DNA from: CAYLNH01 sp964384625
GTDB lineage: Bacteria; Verrucomicrobiota; Lentisphaeria; JABSQK01
Length of the DNA: 27,314 nucleotides
Assembly: GCA_964384625.1 (NCBI GenBank)
Contig: CAYLNH010000068.1
Span: forward strand, 1 to 27,314
Reading direction: 5' to 3'
The position numbers and the translations under genes were made by a program. The first letter of the stretch is position 1. Every line of letters begins with the position of its first letter. The notes below the pieces were generated by a model. That model did no database searches. It had not been told where the DNA came from and saw nothing but the letters and a program-made list of their open reading frames with translations. Below are positions 7,472 to 15,063 of the stretch, piece after piece.

Positions 7472-8626
7472 CGCGAGCACATCCGGGCCGCCGCCGATGA
7501 ACTCATCGTACTGCTCGATCGCGTAGCGGTCGGTCATCATCGCGATGTAGTCCCCGACGGCGACATGCAGACCCACATCCTGGACGCGGCGCCGGCTGCG
7601 GCGGCCAAGTTTTTCGGGATGCTCCAGGAAGTACTCAAACAACTCACACATCCAATCCACCGCCCGGTTGTTGTCGTCCAGGACCTCCGGGCTCCAGTAC
7701 ATCTTCTTGAAGAGGAACTCACGCAGATGATCCGTCGCCCGCTGCATCTGGGGGCTGAAACGGATCAACGGCTCTTCCAGTTCCTGCACGGCCAACGGCG
7801 TATCGACACCGGCAGCGGCAATGGCGGCGTAGCTGGCGTCGGTAACATCCGCCACCAGCAGGTCCACACTGTTCCGGATCATGAACGGCACAAACCGTTC
7901 ATCAACCGGCGTGATCTCATGCGAACCGCCGTGTTCCAAGACCAATCCCCAGAACTCGAGATCAGCCAGTTCCTCCGGCACGATCAACCCCGCCAGGATG
8001 CCGTCGTCAAGATCGTGCGCGTAATAGGTCAGGTCGTCGGCCAGGTCTGCCACCTGGGCTTCAAGCGACAGTTGCGGCGGCAGATCTTCGCCGTCCAGCA
8101 GCGGCTGCTGGTCACGGTGCTTCACCAGGCCGGAACGCACTTCCCAGGTCAGGTTCAACCCGGGAAACCCGGGATATTTCTCCTCGAGTTCATCGATGAC
8201 GCGCAGGGCCTGACGATTGTGATCGAAGCCGCCGTGATCCGCCAGCAGACTGTTCAGAGCGCGCTCGCCGCAATGTCCGAAGGGCGGGTGTCCGATGTCG
8301 TGCCCCAACGCGATGGCTTCCGCCAGATCCTCATTGAGCCCGAGACTGCGGGCGATGGTACGGGTAATGCCGGCGACCTCGATGGTATGCGTCAAGCGCG
8401 TGCGGAAGTGGTCGCAGTTGCCGGTGACAAAGACTTGCGTTTTGTATTCAAGCCGGCGGAACGCCGAGGCGTGCACAATCCGGTCTTTGTCGCGTTGGAA
8501 CGCCGTCCGCAACCGATGCGGCTCCTCCGCGTGCCGCCGTCCCCGGCTCTGATCCGCGCGCCAGGCATACGGCGCCAGCGGTTCCCGCTCTACTCTGCCG
8601 ATCTTCCATGTTGTCCTGGCTGCCAT
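7469..8626 (-). CDS. dgt: dGTPase-like HD-domain deoxyribonucleoside triphosphate triphosphohydrolase
   Basis: A 385-residue protein if it starts at ATG 8626 (MAARTTWKIG); the frame is open to an ATG at 8698, but that extension is low-complexity and unlike the family. Hallmarks: TAFQRDKDRIVHASAFRRLEYKTQVF, RLTHT (His80), ALGHDIGHPPFGH (His109-Asp110) and QVADLADDLTYYAHD with the last metal-ligand Asp. This is the H...HD...D metal site of the Dgt/SAMHD1 type. It would hydrolyse dNTPs to deoxynucleoside plus tripolyphosphate in the cytoplasm, setting dNTP pools. Length fits the shorter dgt group. Neither candidate start has a clear Shine-Dalgarno. The stop codon TAG is also the first three bases of a 77-nt structured repeat. 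Confidence 0.9.
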   Translation of the reverse strand: MAARTTWKIGRVEREPLAPYAWRADQSRGRRHAEEPHRLRTAFQRDKDRIVHASAFRRLEYKTQVFVTGNCDHFRTRLTHTIEVAGITRTIARSLGLNEDLAEAIALGHDIGHPPFGHCGERALNSLLADHGGFDHNRQALRVIDELEEKYPGFPGLNLTWEVRSGLVKHRDQQPLLDGEDLPPQLSLEAQVADLADDLTYYAHDLDDGILAGLIVPEELADLEFWGLVLEHGGSHEITPVDERFVPFMIRNSVDLLVADVTDASYAAIAAAGVDTPLAVQELEEPLIRFSPQMQRATDHLREFLFKKMYWSPEVLDDNNRAVDWMCELFEYFLEHPEKLGRRSRRRVQDVGLHVAVGDYIAMMTDRYAIEQYDEFIGGGPDVLA

Positions 8627-9010
8627 GCCGTACGGTAGTTGAACAAACAGTGGAGGCAAGCCCCGCCCCGGGGTGAGGCGGTTGCCGGAAGCAGGCAAGC
8701 CGCCGCAAGGCGGTGGGCCGGGCCCGGGGAGAACTGCGGCAGCGGCGGTGTTTTGCCGTTCACTGACCCTACCCCCGACAGACGAGCCTGCCCGCGGGTG
8801 GACATCGGCTTTGGCCCCAACCCGTCACTTGGCAGATGGATTCACAACTACGCGGCCGTCTGATCGGGCGCCCCTTCGGCTGCGTCAAACGTCACCGTCC
8901 CCACGAAACCATGCACTGAGGCGTTCCGCGGCACGGCGACACTGACTGGACTTTTCCACGCGAATCCATACCGTACGTGTCGACGATTGATTATGTAGGA
9001 TGAAGCAACC
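8627..9010. other. Intergenic region with no recognised gene
   Basis: This 384-base divergent interval between dgt and the YchJ-like gene is GC-rich. It contains a short hairpin (CCGCC-GCAA-GGCGG, near 8701-8714) and AGGAT before ATG 9011 as a weak ribosome binding site. I see no convincing promoter hexamers, RNA gene or coding region. Confidence 0.5.
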
Positions 9011-9622
<612 letters not shown>

Positions 9623-9842
9623 GCCGCTCCCGCAAGCGCGACCGGCGCACGTGCCGGGGGCGATCTGCCGTGCACCGCCCAACGTTTCATCCCGGGCGCG
9701 GCAGGCAACCCGCAGCCCATTGCGCCACCCCGACCGCCGCCGCCCTGAACCTCTCCGGACTGCAGGCCGCCGGCCGGCAAACACCCCGCCGTTACCATCG
9801 ACAAATCGTGCTCCCCCGGGGCTGCATGAACACGCGGGATCG

Positions 9843-9871
9843 TTGCCAGTCGCCGCACCAGGCAGTATAGT
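9843..9871 (+). promoter_or_regulatory. Sigma-70-type promoter for the DUF47-PiT unit
   Basis: TTGCCA (9843-9848) and TATAGT (9866-9871) with an exact 17-base spacer, 38 bases before ATG 9910. Each hexamer is one base from consensus. AAAGG (9898-9902) provides the ribosome binding site. This is the best promoter match in the window. Confidence 0.7.
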
Positions 9872-9909
9872 ACAGCATACGGACGCAACCTCCCGAGAAA
9901 GGCGGGCGA

Positions 9910-10554
9910 ATGCTCATTTTTCAGAAGAACTTTGCCATCAAACAGAAGATCGAGGACTACCTCAATGTCGTTAACGAAACCCTCGATAAATACGAAGAAG
10001 GGATGACCCACTACCTGAGTGAAGGTCTTGACGAACACTTCCATACGCTGATGGAACAGACGCACGGCTGCGAGTCGAAGGCCGACGATCTGCGACGGGA
10101 GATCGAGGAGGAACTCTTCGAAAAATCCCTGTTGCCCGAAGTCCGCGAAGACATCATGCGGATCATCGAACAGATGGACAAGATCCCCGGCAAATGCGAA
10201 CGGATTCTGCGGCGGATCTGGACACACGACATCCACCTGCCGAAGAAACTTCACGACAAGGTTCTCGAACTGGTGACCCTCGGCGTACAAACCTGCAAAC
10301 CGCTGCGGGAGGCCGTTCTCGATGTCCTCGACAACTGCGAGCACATCAAGGAGATTGCCCGTTCCATCGACAGCAACGAAAGCGTCGGCGACCACATCGA
10401 ATACGACATCATCTACAAACTGTTCCGCTCGAAATACGATCCCTGGGAGAAACTGATTTACCGCGACATCATTTTGTGGATCGCGGGTCTGCCGGATCGG
10501 GCCGAATCCATTTGTGATCAGCTCACGATTTTCGCGATCAAACGCAACGTGTAG
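9910..10554 (+). CDS. DUF47 family PhoU-like accessory protein of PiT transport
   Basis: A 214-residue all-helical cytoplasmic protein of the DUF47/TIGR00153 (PhoU-related) family, at the family's normal length. Typical segments are MLIFQKNFAIKQKIEDYLNVVNETLDKYEEGMTHYLSEG, the E/D-rich helix ESKADDLRREIEEELFEKSLLPEVREDIMRIIEQMDKIPGKCERI, and the matching second-half helix SVGDHIEYDIIYKLFRSK...ILWIAGLPDRAESICDQL. These acidic motifs bind metal clusters in PhoU proteins. Family members sit directly before PiT transporter genes and are thought to modulate phosphate uptake, and here a PiT gene follows. The two are separated by about 457 bases of hairpin repeats. The TAG stop (10552-10554) forms the start of the first 77-nt element. 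Confidence 0.9.
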   Translation: MLIFQKNFAIKQKIEDYLNVVNETLDKYEEGMTHYLSEGLDEHFHTLMEQTHGCESKADDLRREIEEELFEKSLLPEVREDIMRIIEQMDKIPGKCERILRRIWTHDIHLPKKLHDKVLELVTLGVQTCKPLREAVLDVLDNCEHIKEIARSIDSNESVGDHIEYDIIYKLFRSKYDPWEKLIYRDIILWIAGLPDRAESICDQLTIFAIKRNV

Positions 10555-10628
10555 GGGCGTGCCGCGAGCGGCACGCCCTAAGTAATCCTGAAGACAGGAT
10601 TCCTTCTGAGGCGGCGGCGGACCGCCGC
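10552..10628 (+). repeat. 77-nt three-hairpin element, copy A (includes the DUF47 gene stop)
   Basis: TAG stop, then hairpin 1 (GGGCGTGCCG 10555-10564, loop CGAG, CGGCACGCCC 10569-10578), joint TAAGT, hairpin 2 (AATCCTG 10584-10590, loop AAGA, CAGGATT 10595-10601), linker CCTTCTGAG (10602-10610), and hairpin 3 (GCGGCGG 10611-10617, loop CGGA, CCGCCGC 10622-10628). Compared with the dgt copy it is the same length and about 80 % identical. One pair in hairpin 1 (C-G versus A-T) and two pairs in hairpin 2 have swapped coordinately; every other difference is in a loop or a linker. Confidence 0.88.
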
Positions 10629-10644
10629 AAGAAAAGGAAGGACA

Positions 10645-10814
10645 GGTGCGCTTACCGCGAGCGGTACGCCATGAGTAATCCTGAAGACAGGATTCCTTCT
10701 GAGGCGGCGGCGGACCGCCGCAAGAAAAGGAAGGACAGGTGCGCTTACCGCAAGCGGTACGCCATGAGTAATCCTGAAGACAGGATTCCTTCTGGGGCGG
10801 CGGCGGACCGCCGC
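10645..10814 (+). repeat. Copies B and C of the 77-nt element, 93-bp period
   Basis: Copy B ends at 10721 and copy C at 10814. A to B to C is an exact 93-bp tandem period, with the 16-base spacer AAGAAAAGGAAGGACA after hairpin 3. Hairpins 2 and 3 are identical to copy A. Hairpin 1 is imperfect (GCGCTTACCG, loop CGAG or CAAG, CGGTACGCC), and the stop-codon end is not conserved. Confidence 0.85.
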
Positions 10815-10834
10815 GAAAGCACAGACAGGAATCG

Positions 10835-10911
10835 AAACCGAGTGCCGCTGGCGGCACTCCCTGAATAACCCCGAAGGCAGGATTCCTTCTGAAGCGGCGG
10901 CGGACCGCCGC
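10835..10911 (+). repeat. Copy D of the 77-nt element
   Basis: Again 77 nt. Hairpin 1 is GAGTGCCG, loop CTGG, CGGCACTC. Hairpin 2 is decayed on its left arm (AACCCCG versus CAGGATT). The linker CCTTCTGAA and hairpin 3 (GCGGCGG, loop CGGA, CCGCCGC) are intact. It lies 97 bases on from copy C. Confidence 0.82.
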
Positions 10912-10961
10912 GAAGGACCAGGATCCTGTCGGCACAGCAATAGTGGACGGCCCTCCTTTCT

Positions 10962-11011
10962 TCGGCAGTCCTCTGCCGACTGGAGGGGATTCTGTCCGCA
11001 GAATCGCCGTA
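10962..11011 (+). promoter_or_regulatory. Two-hairpin leader with Shine-Dalgarno between hairpins, before the PiT ATG
   Basis: Hairpin TCGGCAG, loop TCCT, CTGCCGA (10962-10979); then GGAGGG (10982-10987); then hairpin GATTCTG, loop TCCG, CAGAATC (10988-11005); then six bases and ATG 11012. The Shine-Dalgarno is too far (24 bases) from the ATG when unfolded, but six bases away if the second hairpin folds. Read on the minus strand, the layout (7-4-7 hairpin, CCCTCCAG linker, 7-4-7 hairpin, then AGAAAGGAGGG) resembles hairpins 2 and 3 of the 77-nt element followed by its AAGAAAAGGAAGG spacer, so it may be a diverged inverted half-copy. Confidence 0.6.
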
Positions 11012-11950
11012 ATGGGATCATTTTTCAGCTATCTCGGCGGCCTCTTCCTGGGCTGGAGCGTCGGCGCCAATGATTCGGCGAACATGTTCGGCACAGCGGT
11101 CGCCTCCCGGATGATCCGGTTCCGGACCGCGGCAACTCTGATCGCTGTGTTCGTCACGATCGGCGCGGTGAGTCAGGGCTACACCGGCATTGAGACGGTC
11201 CGCGGGCTGTCGCAGCAGACCGTCAAGACGGCCGTGGTCTGTACCTTCGCCGCCGCCTTGGCCGTGACGCTGATGAGTCTGCTGAAGATCCCCGTGAGCA
11301 GTTCCCAGATGATGATCGGTGCGGTGGTCGGCCTGGGCCTGTTCCGCGGCAACGCAAATCTGAAGCCGCTGATCAAGGTCCTTCTGTGCTGGGTTCTGAA
11401 CCCTTTCGGCGCGATGCTCGTGGCTGTGGCGCTGTATCTCTTGCTGCACAAACTGCTGCAGCGGTGGCGTCCGAGCGTCTTCGTCCTGGACCCGCTGCTG
11501 CGAATCGGCCTGCTGCTGTGCGGCTGCTACGGGGCCTATGCCCTGGGAGCGAACGGCGTCGGCATTGTCTGCGCGGTATTCGTCGGCGAAGGCAAAGGCA
11601 TGGTCAGCCCGCGCCTGGGCGCCTTGCTCGGCGGCATCGCAATCGGTATCGGCGCCTTGACCTACAGCAAACCGGTGATGATGACGATCGGCAAGGGCAT
11701 TGTGCCGCTTGACGCGTTCACCGCGTTTATCGCGGTTCTCTCGCTGGCGGCCACGGTGCATCTGTTTGCCTTCCTCGGGGTGCCGGTGTCGACAAGCCAG
11801 ACGATTGTCGGCGGTCTGCTTGGCATCGGGCTGATCAAAGGCCTGCACATCGTGAATCTGCGCATGCTCAAACGAGTCGTGATCTGGTGGCTGATATCTC
11901 CCTTCATCGCGGGCTTCGCCGCAATCCTGTTGTACAAGGTTTTCCACTGA
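11012..11950 (+). CDS. pit: PiT family inorganic phosphate transporter
   Basis: A 312-residue membrane protein with about ten hydrophobic helices. The first PiT signature is intact (GWSVGANDSANMFGTAV), and the paired VPVSSSQMMIGAVVGLG / VPVSTSQTIVGGLLGIG segments mark the two inverted halves. The second signature has changed from the usual GAN(D/N)xAN to ALGANGVGIV. It moves phosphate (or metal-phosphate) across the inner membrane driven by H+ or Na+. The DUF47 partner is upstream on the same strand. ATG 11012 is chosen because MGSFFSYLGGLFLGWSVG matches how family members begin; the frame is open to GTG 10943, but that extension is repeat-derived. The Shine-Dalgarno is placed unusually (see the leader entry). 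Confidence 0.9.
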   Translation: MGSFFSYLGGLFLGWSVGANDSANMFGTAVASRMIRFRTAATLIAVFVTIGAVSQGYTGIETVRGLSQQTVKTAVVCTFAAALAVTLMSLLKIPVSSSQMMIGAVVGLGLFRGNANLKPLIKVLLCWVLNPFGAMLVAVALYLLLHKLLQRWRPSVFVLDPLLRIGLLLCGCYGAYALGANGVGIVCAVFVGEGKGMVSPRLGALLGGIAIGIGALTYSKPVMMTIGKGIVPLDAFTAFIAVLSLAATVHLFAFLGVPVSTSQTIVGGLLGIGLIKGLHIVNLRMLKRVVIWWLISPFIAGFAAILLYKVFH

Positions 11951-11968
11951 CCGACCACGGCCCAATTC

Positions 11969-12255
11969 GTAAGCCCTCGATTACTGCCCTTCCTTGCCGC
12001 GAGTCCCGACTCTCAAGAGGTTGGGAACCTGCGGTACTTGCGGATCTGTCACCGGTATGAAGTCCGCACACCTCCCCTGTTTTCCCGCCGCTTTGGCCGG
12101 CGCGCCGGCCAAAGCGGCGGGAAAACGGGAACTGGAGGTGGTGTAGGTGACCGATCCTGAAACTCCGCACCGCAAGCTCCTGCGCCGAGGCTTCGGCGCT
12201 CAAGAGGGTGCGGGATCTCTAGGCGGACCGCGAAGGGCAGTAAACGAGGGTTTAC
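11969..12255 (+). mobile_element. 287-bp MITE with IS66-type ends and 8-bp target duplication
   Basis: The ends 11969-11992 and 12232-12255 are 24-bp inverted repeats matching at 22 positions; both begin 5'-GTAA and share CCCTCG and TTACTGCCCTTC. The element is flanked by a perfect 8-bp direct repeat CCCAATTC (11961-11968 and 12256-12263). GTAA termini and 8-bp duplications are the known properties of the IS66 family. No ORF inside is large enough for a transposase, so this is a non-autonomous derivative that would need an IS66-type transposase from elsewhere. The interior holds a 48-bp perfect palindrome and weaker inverted similarity of the two arms. It sits between pit and the prepilin-like gene, 19 bases before a TTGACA. 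Confidence 0.85.
12079..12126. repeat. 48-bp perfect palindrome inside the MITE
   Basis: Every base from 12079 to 12102 pairs with 12126 down to 12103 with no loop. The left half is GTTTTCCCGCCGCTTTGG followed by CCGGCG. It could extrude as a cruciform, or form a 24-bp hairpin without a real loop in RNA. Both strands end in AAAAC rather than a U-run, so it should not act as an intrinsic terminator. Confidence 0.95.
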
Positions 12256-12274
12256 CCCAATTCCCGGATTGTCT

Positions 12275-12303
12275 TTGACACGCCGGCATTCTGCGGCTAC
12301 CCT
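12275..12303 (+). promoter_or_regulatory. Possible promoter for the prepilin-like gene
   Basis: A perfect -35 TTGACA (12275-12280) followed after 17 bases by TACCCT (12298-12303), a weak -10. The leader to the start codon is about 120 bases and contains a small hairpin (AAGCAC-GACGG-GTGCTT, 12313-12329). Confidence 0.4.
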
Positions 12304-12422
12304 GACCCCACAAGCACGACGGGTGCTTCCCGATTTCAGTTTGGGTTTTTGCTGGAACCAGAGTCACAGTCTCGCAGTCTGATAGTGTGGGTTTTTGACG
12401 CAACAAAGCTATGTGGACAACG

Positions 12423-13166
12423 ATGAATCAGAAGCGCTTCACTCTGATGGAACTGCTGGTGGTCACCATCATCATCACGATCGCGACTTCCATGCTGTTG
12501 CCGGTGCTGAGCCGCGCCCTTGAAAAGGGCCGGGCGACCGCCTGCTTCGGCAACATGAAGCAAATGGGACTGGCGATGGCCGATTACACCGATGTCTACG
12601 ACGAATATATGTTTCCACCGCTCATGCCCGAACCGGTCGGCCACTGGCTCAACTACATGTATGTCGACTCCTTCGACAAGAATGAATCCCTGGCGCAATG
12701 CCCCTCCCTGAGCCTCGACGACATGTTCAACCCGTACGGCGGCAGCGGCGAATACGGCGAACTCACACATGCCAGCTACATCATGAATATCATCCATGAG
12801 GACGGGGTCAACGGCTGGTCAAGCCTGCCGGCGGACATTACCACCAGCTACTGGCAGTCCTACGGCTGGATGGCGGGGACGGTCACCCACCCGGTGACGC
12901 TGCGGGCCGTATCGAATCCTGCCGGCAAGGTCTGCATCACCGATTCAGCCCCGGGCCTGAACAACACGCTGGCAGCCTTCGGCATCAACCGGATGACCGA
13001 AAGCGACCACGGTTACCAGGATCCGAACTTTGACGGCGAAACGGGCGCCGGCGAGCGACAGGTCGGCTGGCAGCACGGGGGGAAGTTCAATGTACTCTTC
13101 GGCGATACGCACGTGGAACTCCGGGCCGGCACGAATCACGAAGAGTGGAACGTGCACCAGATGTAG
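12423..13166 (+). CDS. Type IV pilin/pseudopilin-like protein with N-terminal methylation motif
   Basis: A 247-residue protein from ATG 12423 (MNQKRFTLMELLVV); an in-frame ATG at 12411 would add four residues. The short basic leader followed by FTLMELLVVTIIITIATSMLLPVLSRALEKGRATACFGNMKQMGLAMADYTDVYDEYMFPP is the prepilin-like start found in very large numbers in Lentisphaerota and Planctomycetota genomes. The Glu at position +5 of the mature protein is present, while the residue before Phe is Arg rather than Gly. The C-terminal QHGGKFNVLFGDTHVEL is typical of the same group. It should be processed by a prepilin peptidase and displayed by a type II secretion or pilus-like machine. It stands alone; function beyond that is unknown. 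Confidence 0.85.
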   Translation: MNQKRFTLMELLVVTIIITIATSMLLPVLSRALEKGRATACFGNMKQMGLAMADYTDVYDEYMFPPLMPEPVGHWLNYMYVDSFDKNESLAQCPSLSLDDMFNPYGGSGEYGELTHASYIMNIIHEDGVNGWSSLPADITTSYWQSYGWMAGTVTHPVTLRAVSNPAGKVCITDSAPGLNNTLAAFGINRMTESDHGYQDPNFDGETGAGERQVGWQHGGKFNVLFGDTHVELRAGTNHEEWNVHQM

Positions 13167-13487
13167 CCGGGGCGAAGGCGCTCAACCGCAGGTGTAGCCA
13201 CACCGCCCGCAAAGGGTTTTCGGGAGCCCCCCGGCCTCCCGCCGCAGTTGAATAGGTTGTTTAATTCCAGGTTTTTTCCCGCCGCACACGCCACTTGCTC
13301 AGCAGCGGTATGAGCATGCTCATATCGTTGCTGCGGATGTGGGGTCCGGGTGGGAAGATACCTTACCCTGATTCAGCAACTTATTCAGCCGTCAGACAAG
13401 CCAACGGCGTCTTTCTGGAAGGGGCACACCAGGATTGCAGAAGTTTGAGCCTGAGTATTCCCGCCACCCGTTTTGCGCTGGTTGCAG
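13167..13487. other. Convergent intergenic region with one palindrome
   Basis: This 321-base gap separates the prepilin-like gene from the convergent kinase. A CGGGA/TCCCG-type hairpin near 13220-13243 could serve the prepilin transcript but has no T-run after it. No gene is seen. Confidence 0.5.
13300..13333. repeat. 34-bp imperfect palindrome
   Basis: TATGAGCATGCTCATA (13309-13324) is a perfect 16-bp palindrome. It is flanked by CAGCAGCG (13300-13307) and CGTTGCTG (13326-13333), which pair at seven of eight positions. It lies between convergent 3' ends, so an operator role is unlikely. Confidence 0.7.
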
Positions 13488-14810
13488 CTACTCGTCCCCG
13501 AGGGGGGTGGTCTTGGGGGTATCATCCGGTTTCGGTTCCGGCTCGCCGCCGAAGACCTTCTCAATAATCGGCAGGATCGAGTTCTCGTACCAGGTGAAAC
13601 GCTTGTAGTGGGCCACAGCCAGAACGGCGACGACCAAGATGATCAGCAAGGGGATGAACCGCAGCAGTTTCAGCCCGACGTGCGGGGGTTCCGGATCGTC
13701 GACGTGGTCATACATTACCCGGCCCTGCGTCGAAGCACCGACGGTAATAACCCGTTTCTTCTTTTTCTTCGGCTTTGCTTTCGACGGGGCCTTGTCGACC
13801 AGTTGCTCCGGTTTCGGCACCCGCTCTCTCTCCGGCAGGGTCTTGCTCATCTTCTCGCGCGACGCCATGGAACTGAGCGGCTTTGCCGGCGCCGCCAGAC
13901 CTTCCAGGACGCCGGTGATCTCGGCATAGGAACGCGGCCGTTCACTGGGATACACGGACAGCGCGGAAACCAGGAGGTCATTGATTTCCGTGCTGATGTC
14001 TTCCCGAACGCGGTTCGGCGGTTTCGGCGCCGCGGTGAAGCGCGCTTTCAGGTTGGCCTCGACCGACTCTTCGTCGAACGGCGGCACGCCGCAAAGCACA
14101 TGGTACATCGAGGCGCCGAAGCTGTAGATATCGCCGGCGACATCCTGCCTGCCGGTGGAGATCTTCTCCGGGCTCAAGTAATACGAGACCTCCAACGGGA
14201 TGGGAGAGGCAACCTTGTCGTCCTGCAGCATCGGGCGGTTGCTGTCCAGGACCCGGGACAAACCGAAGTCTCCGACTTTCACGTTGGCATCGACGTCCAG
14301 GAAGATATTCGCCGGTTTGATGTTGTGATGAACGACGCCGTGAATATACGCGGACTCCAGGCCGCGCGCCGTTTCCAGGAACCACCGCGCCACTTCGCGT
14401 TCTTCCGGCATACCGTGGCCGATGCGGTCCTTCAGGCTGCCGCCCTCCATGAACTGCATCGTCACGTAGGTCTGGTCGGCCATTTCACCGCAGGAGTAGA
14501 TCGGAATCACATTCGGATGATTGATGGCCGACGCACTCCGCGCCTCCGCGACGAAGCGGGCGGCCAGATCGCTGTCGCCCCGGAGCTTCTCGATCAACAC
14601 CTTGACGGCGATCTCGCGATCAAGCGTAATGTCCATCGCCCGATACACATGGGTCATCGGGCCGGCCCCCATGTCCTCCTCCAGCAGCAGATCCCCAAAG
14701 GGCTTCGGGATGATCAGCCGGGTCGCGCAGATCGGACAGTTGATCCGGGAGAACGGCTCCAGATCACTGACATCCAGTTTCTGTCCGCAGTTGTAACAGC
14801 TGATTTTCAC
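13488..14810 (-). CDS. Membrane-anchored Ser/Thr kinase-like protein, HRD motif changed to HHN (probable pseudokinase)
   Basis: A 440-residue protein from GTG 14810 (VKISCYNCG); the frame is open to ATG 14870, but the extra 20 residues look non-native. It has a zinc ribbon (Cys5, 8, 25, 28), then a Hanks-type kinase domain at about 38-300: glycine loop MGAGPMTHVY, Lys70 in IAVKVL, VVHHNIKPANIFLD, Asp181 in GDFGLSR, and LSPEKI. The catalytic loop reads His-His-Asn instead of His-Arg-Asp, so the catalytic base Asp is Asn163. The other ATP/metal residues (Lys70, Asn168, Asp181) remain. A Lys-rich linker (KAKPKKKKKR), one transmembrane segment (LLRFIPLLIILVVAVLAVAHY) and a short acidic tail follow. 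Residual ATP binding without phosphotransfer is likely; a signalling or scaffold role is inferred. Confidence 0.88.
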   Translation of the reverse strand: MKISCYNCGQKLDVSDLEPFSRINCPICATRLIIPKPFGDLLLEEDMGAGPMTHVYRAMDITLDREIAVKVLIEKLRGDSDLAARFVAEARSASAINHPNVIPIYSCGEMADQTYVTMQFMEGGSLKDRIGHGMPEEREVARWFLETARGLESAYIHGVVHHNIKPANIFLDVDANVKVGDFGLSRVLDSNRPMLQDDKVASPIPLEVSYYLSPEKISTGRQDVAGDIYSFGASMYHVLCGVPPFDEESVEANLKARFTAAPKPPNRVREDISTEINDLLVSALSVYPSERPRSYAEITGVLEGLAAPAKPLSSMASREKMSKTLPERERVPKPEQLVDKAPSKAKPKKKKKRVITVGASTQGRVMYDHVDDPEPPHVGLKLLRFIPLLIILVVAVLAVAHYKRFTWYENSILPIIEKVFGGEPEPKPDDTPKTTPLGDE

Positions 14811-15063
14811 GGCTTGCAGCACATCCTGTTGACGGCCCGGTCTCCTTGCCTGCCCCAGCCCGCATTGCATGCAAACGGGCCGCGGCGTTCGGGCTACGGC
14901 GCCCGAAACGCCCGCCGCCCATGACTCGGGGAACGCCGAGCGGCAGCTCTTAAGTATACCGTCTCACGGCCGGGCGATCAACGTTCGGGTCGATAAATTT
15001 CGGCTGGACCAAGTTCAGGGAACCACATTGAAAAAAGCGGACGATACGCTATTTTCGCCGATC

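Noticed and set aside
12079..12126. Rho-independent terminator of pit
   Set aside because: A huge stem, but the RNA on either strand continues AAAAC and has no U-tract; it belongs to the inserted MITE.
13473..14924. 483-codon plus-strand ORF opposite the kinase
   Set aside because: It overlaps the kinase completely; the translation is His/Arg-rich shadow sequence with no family features.
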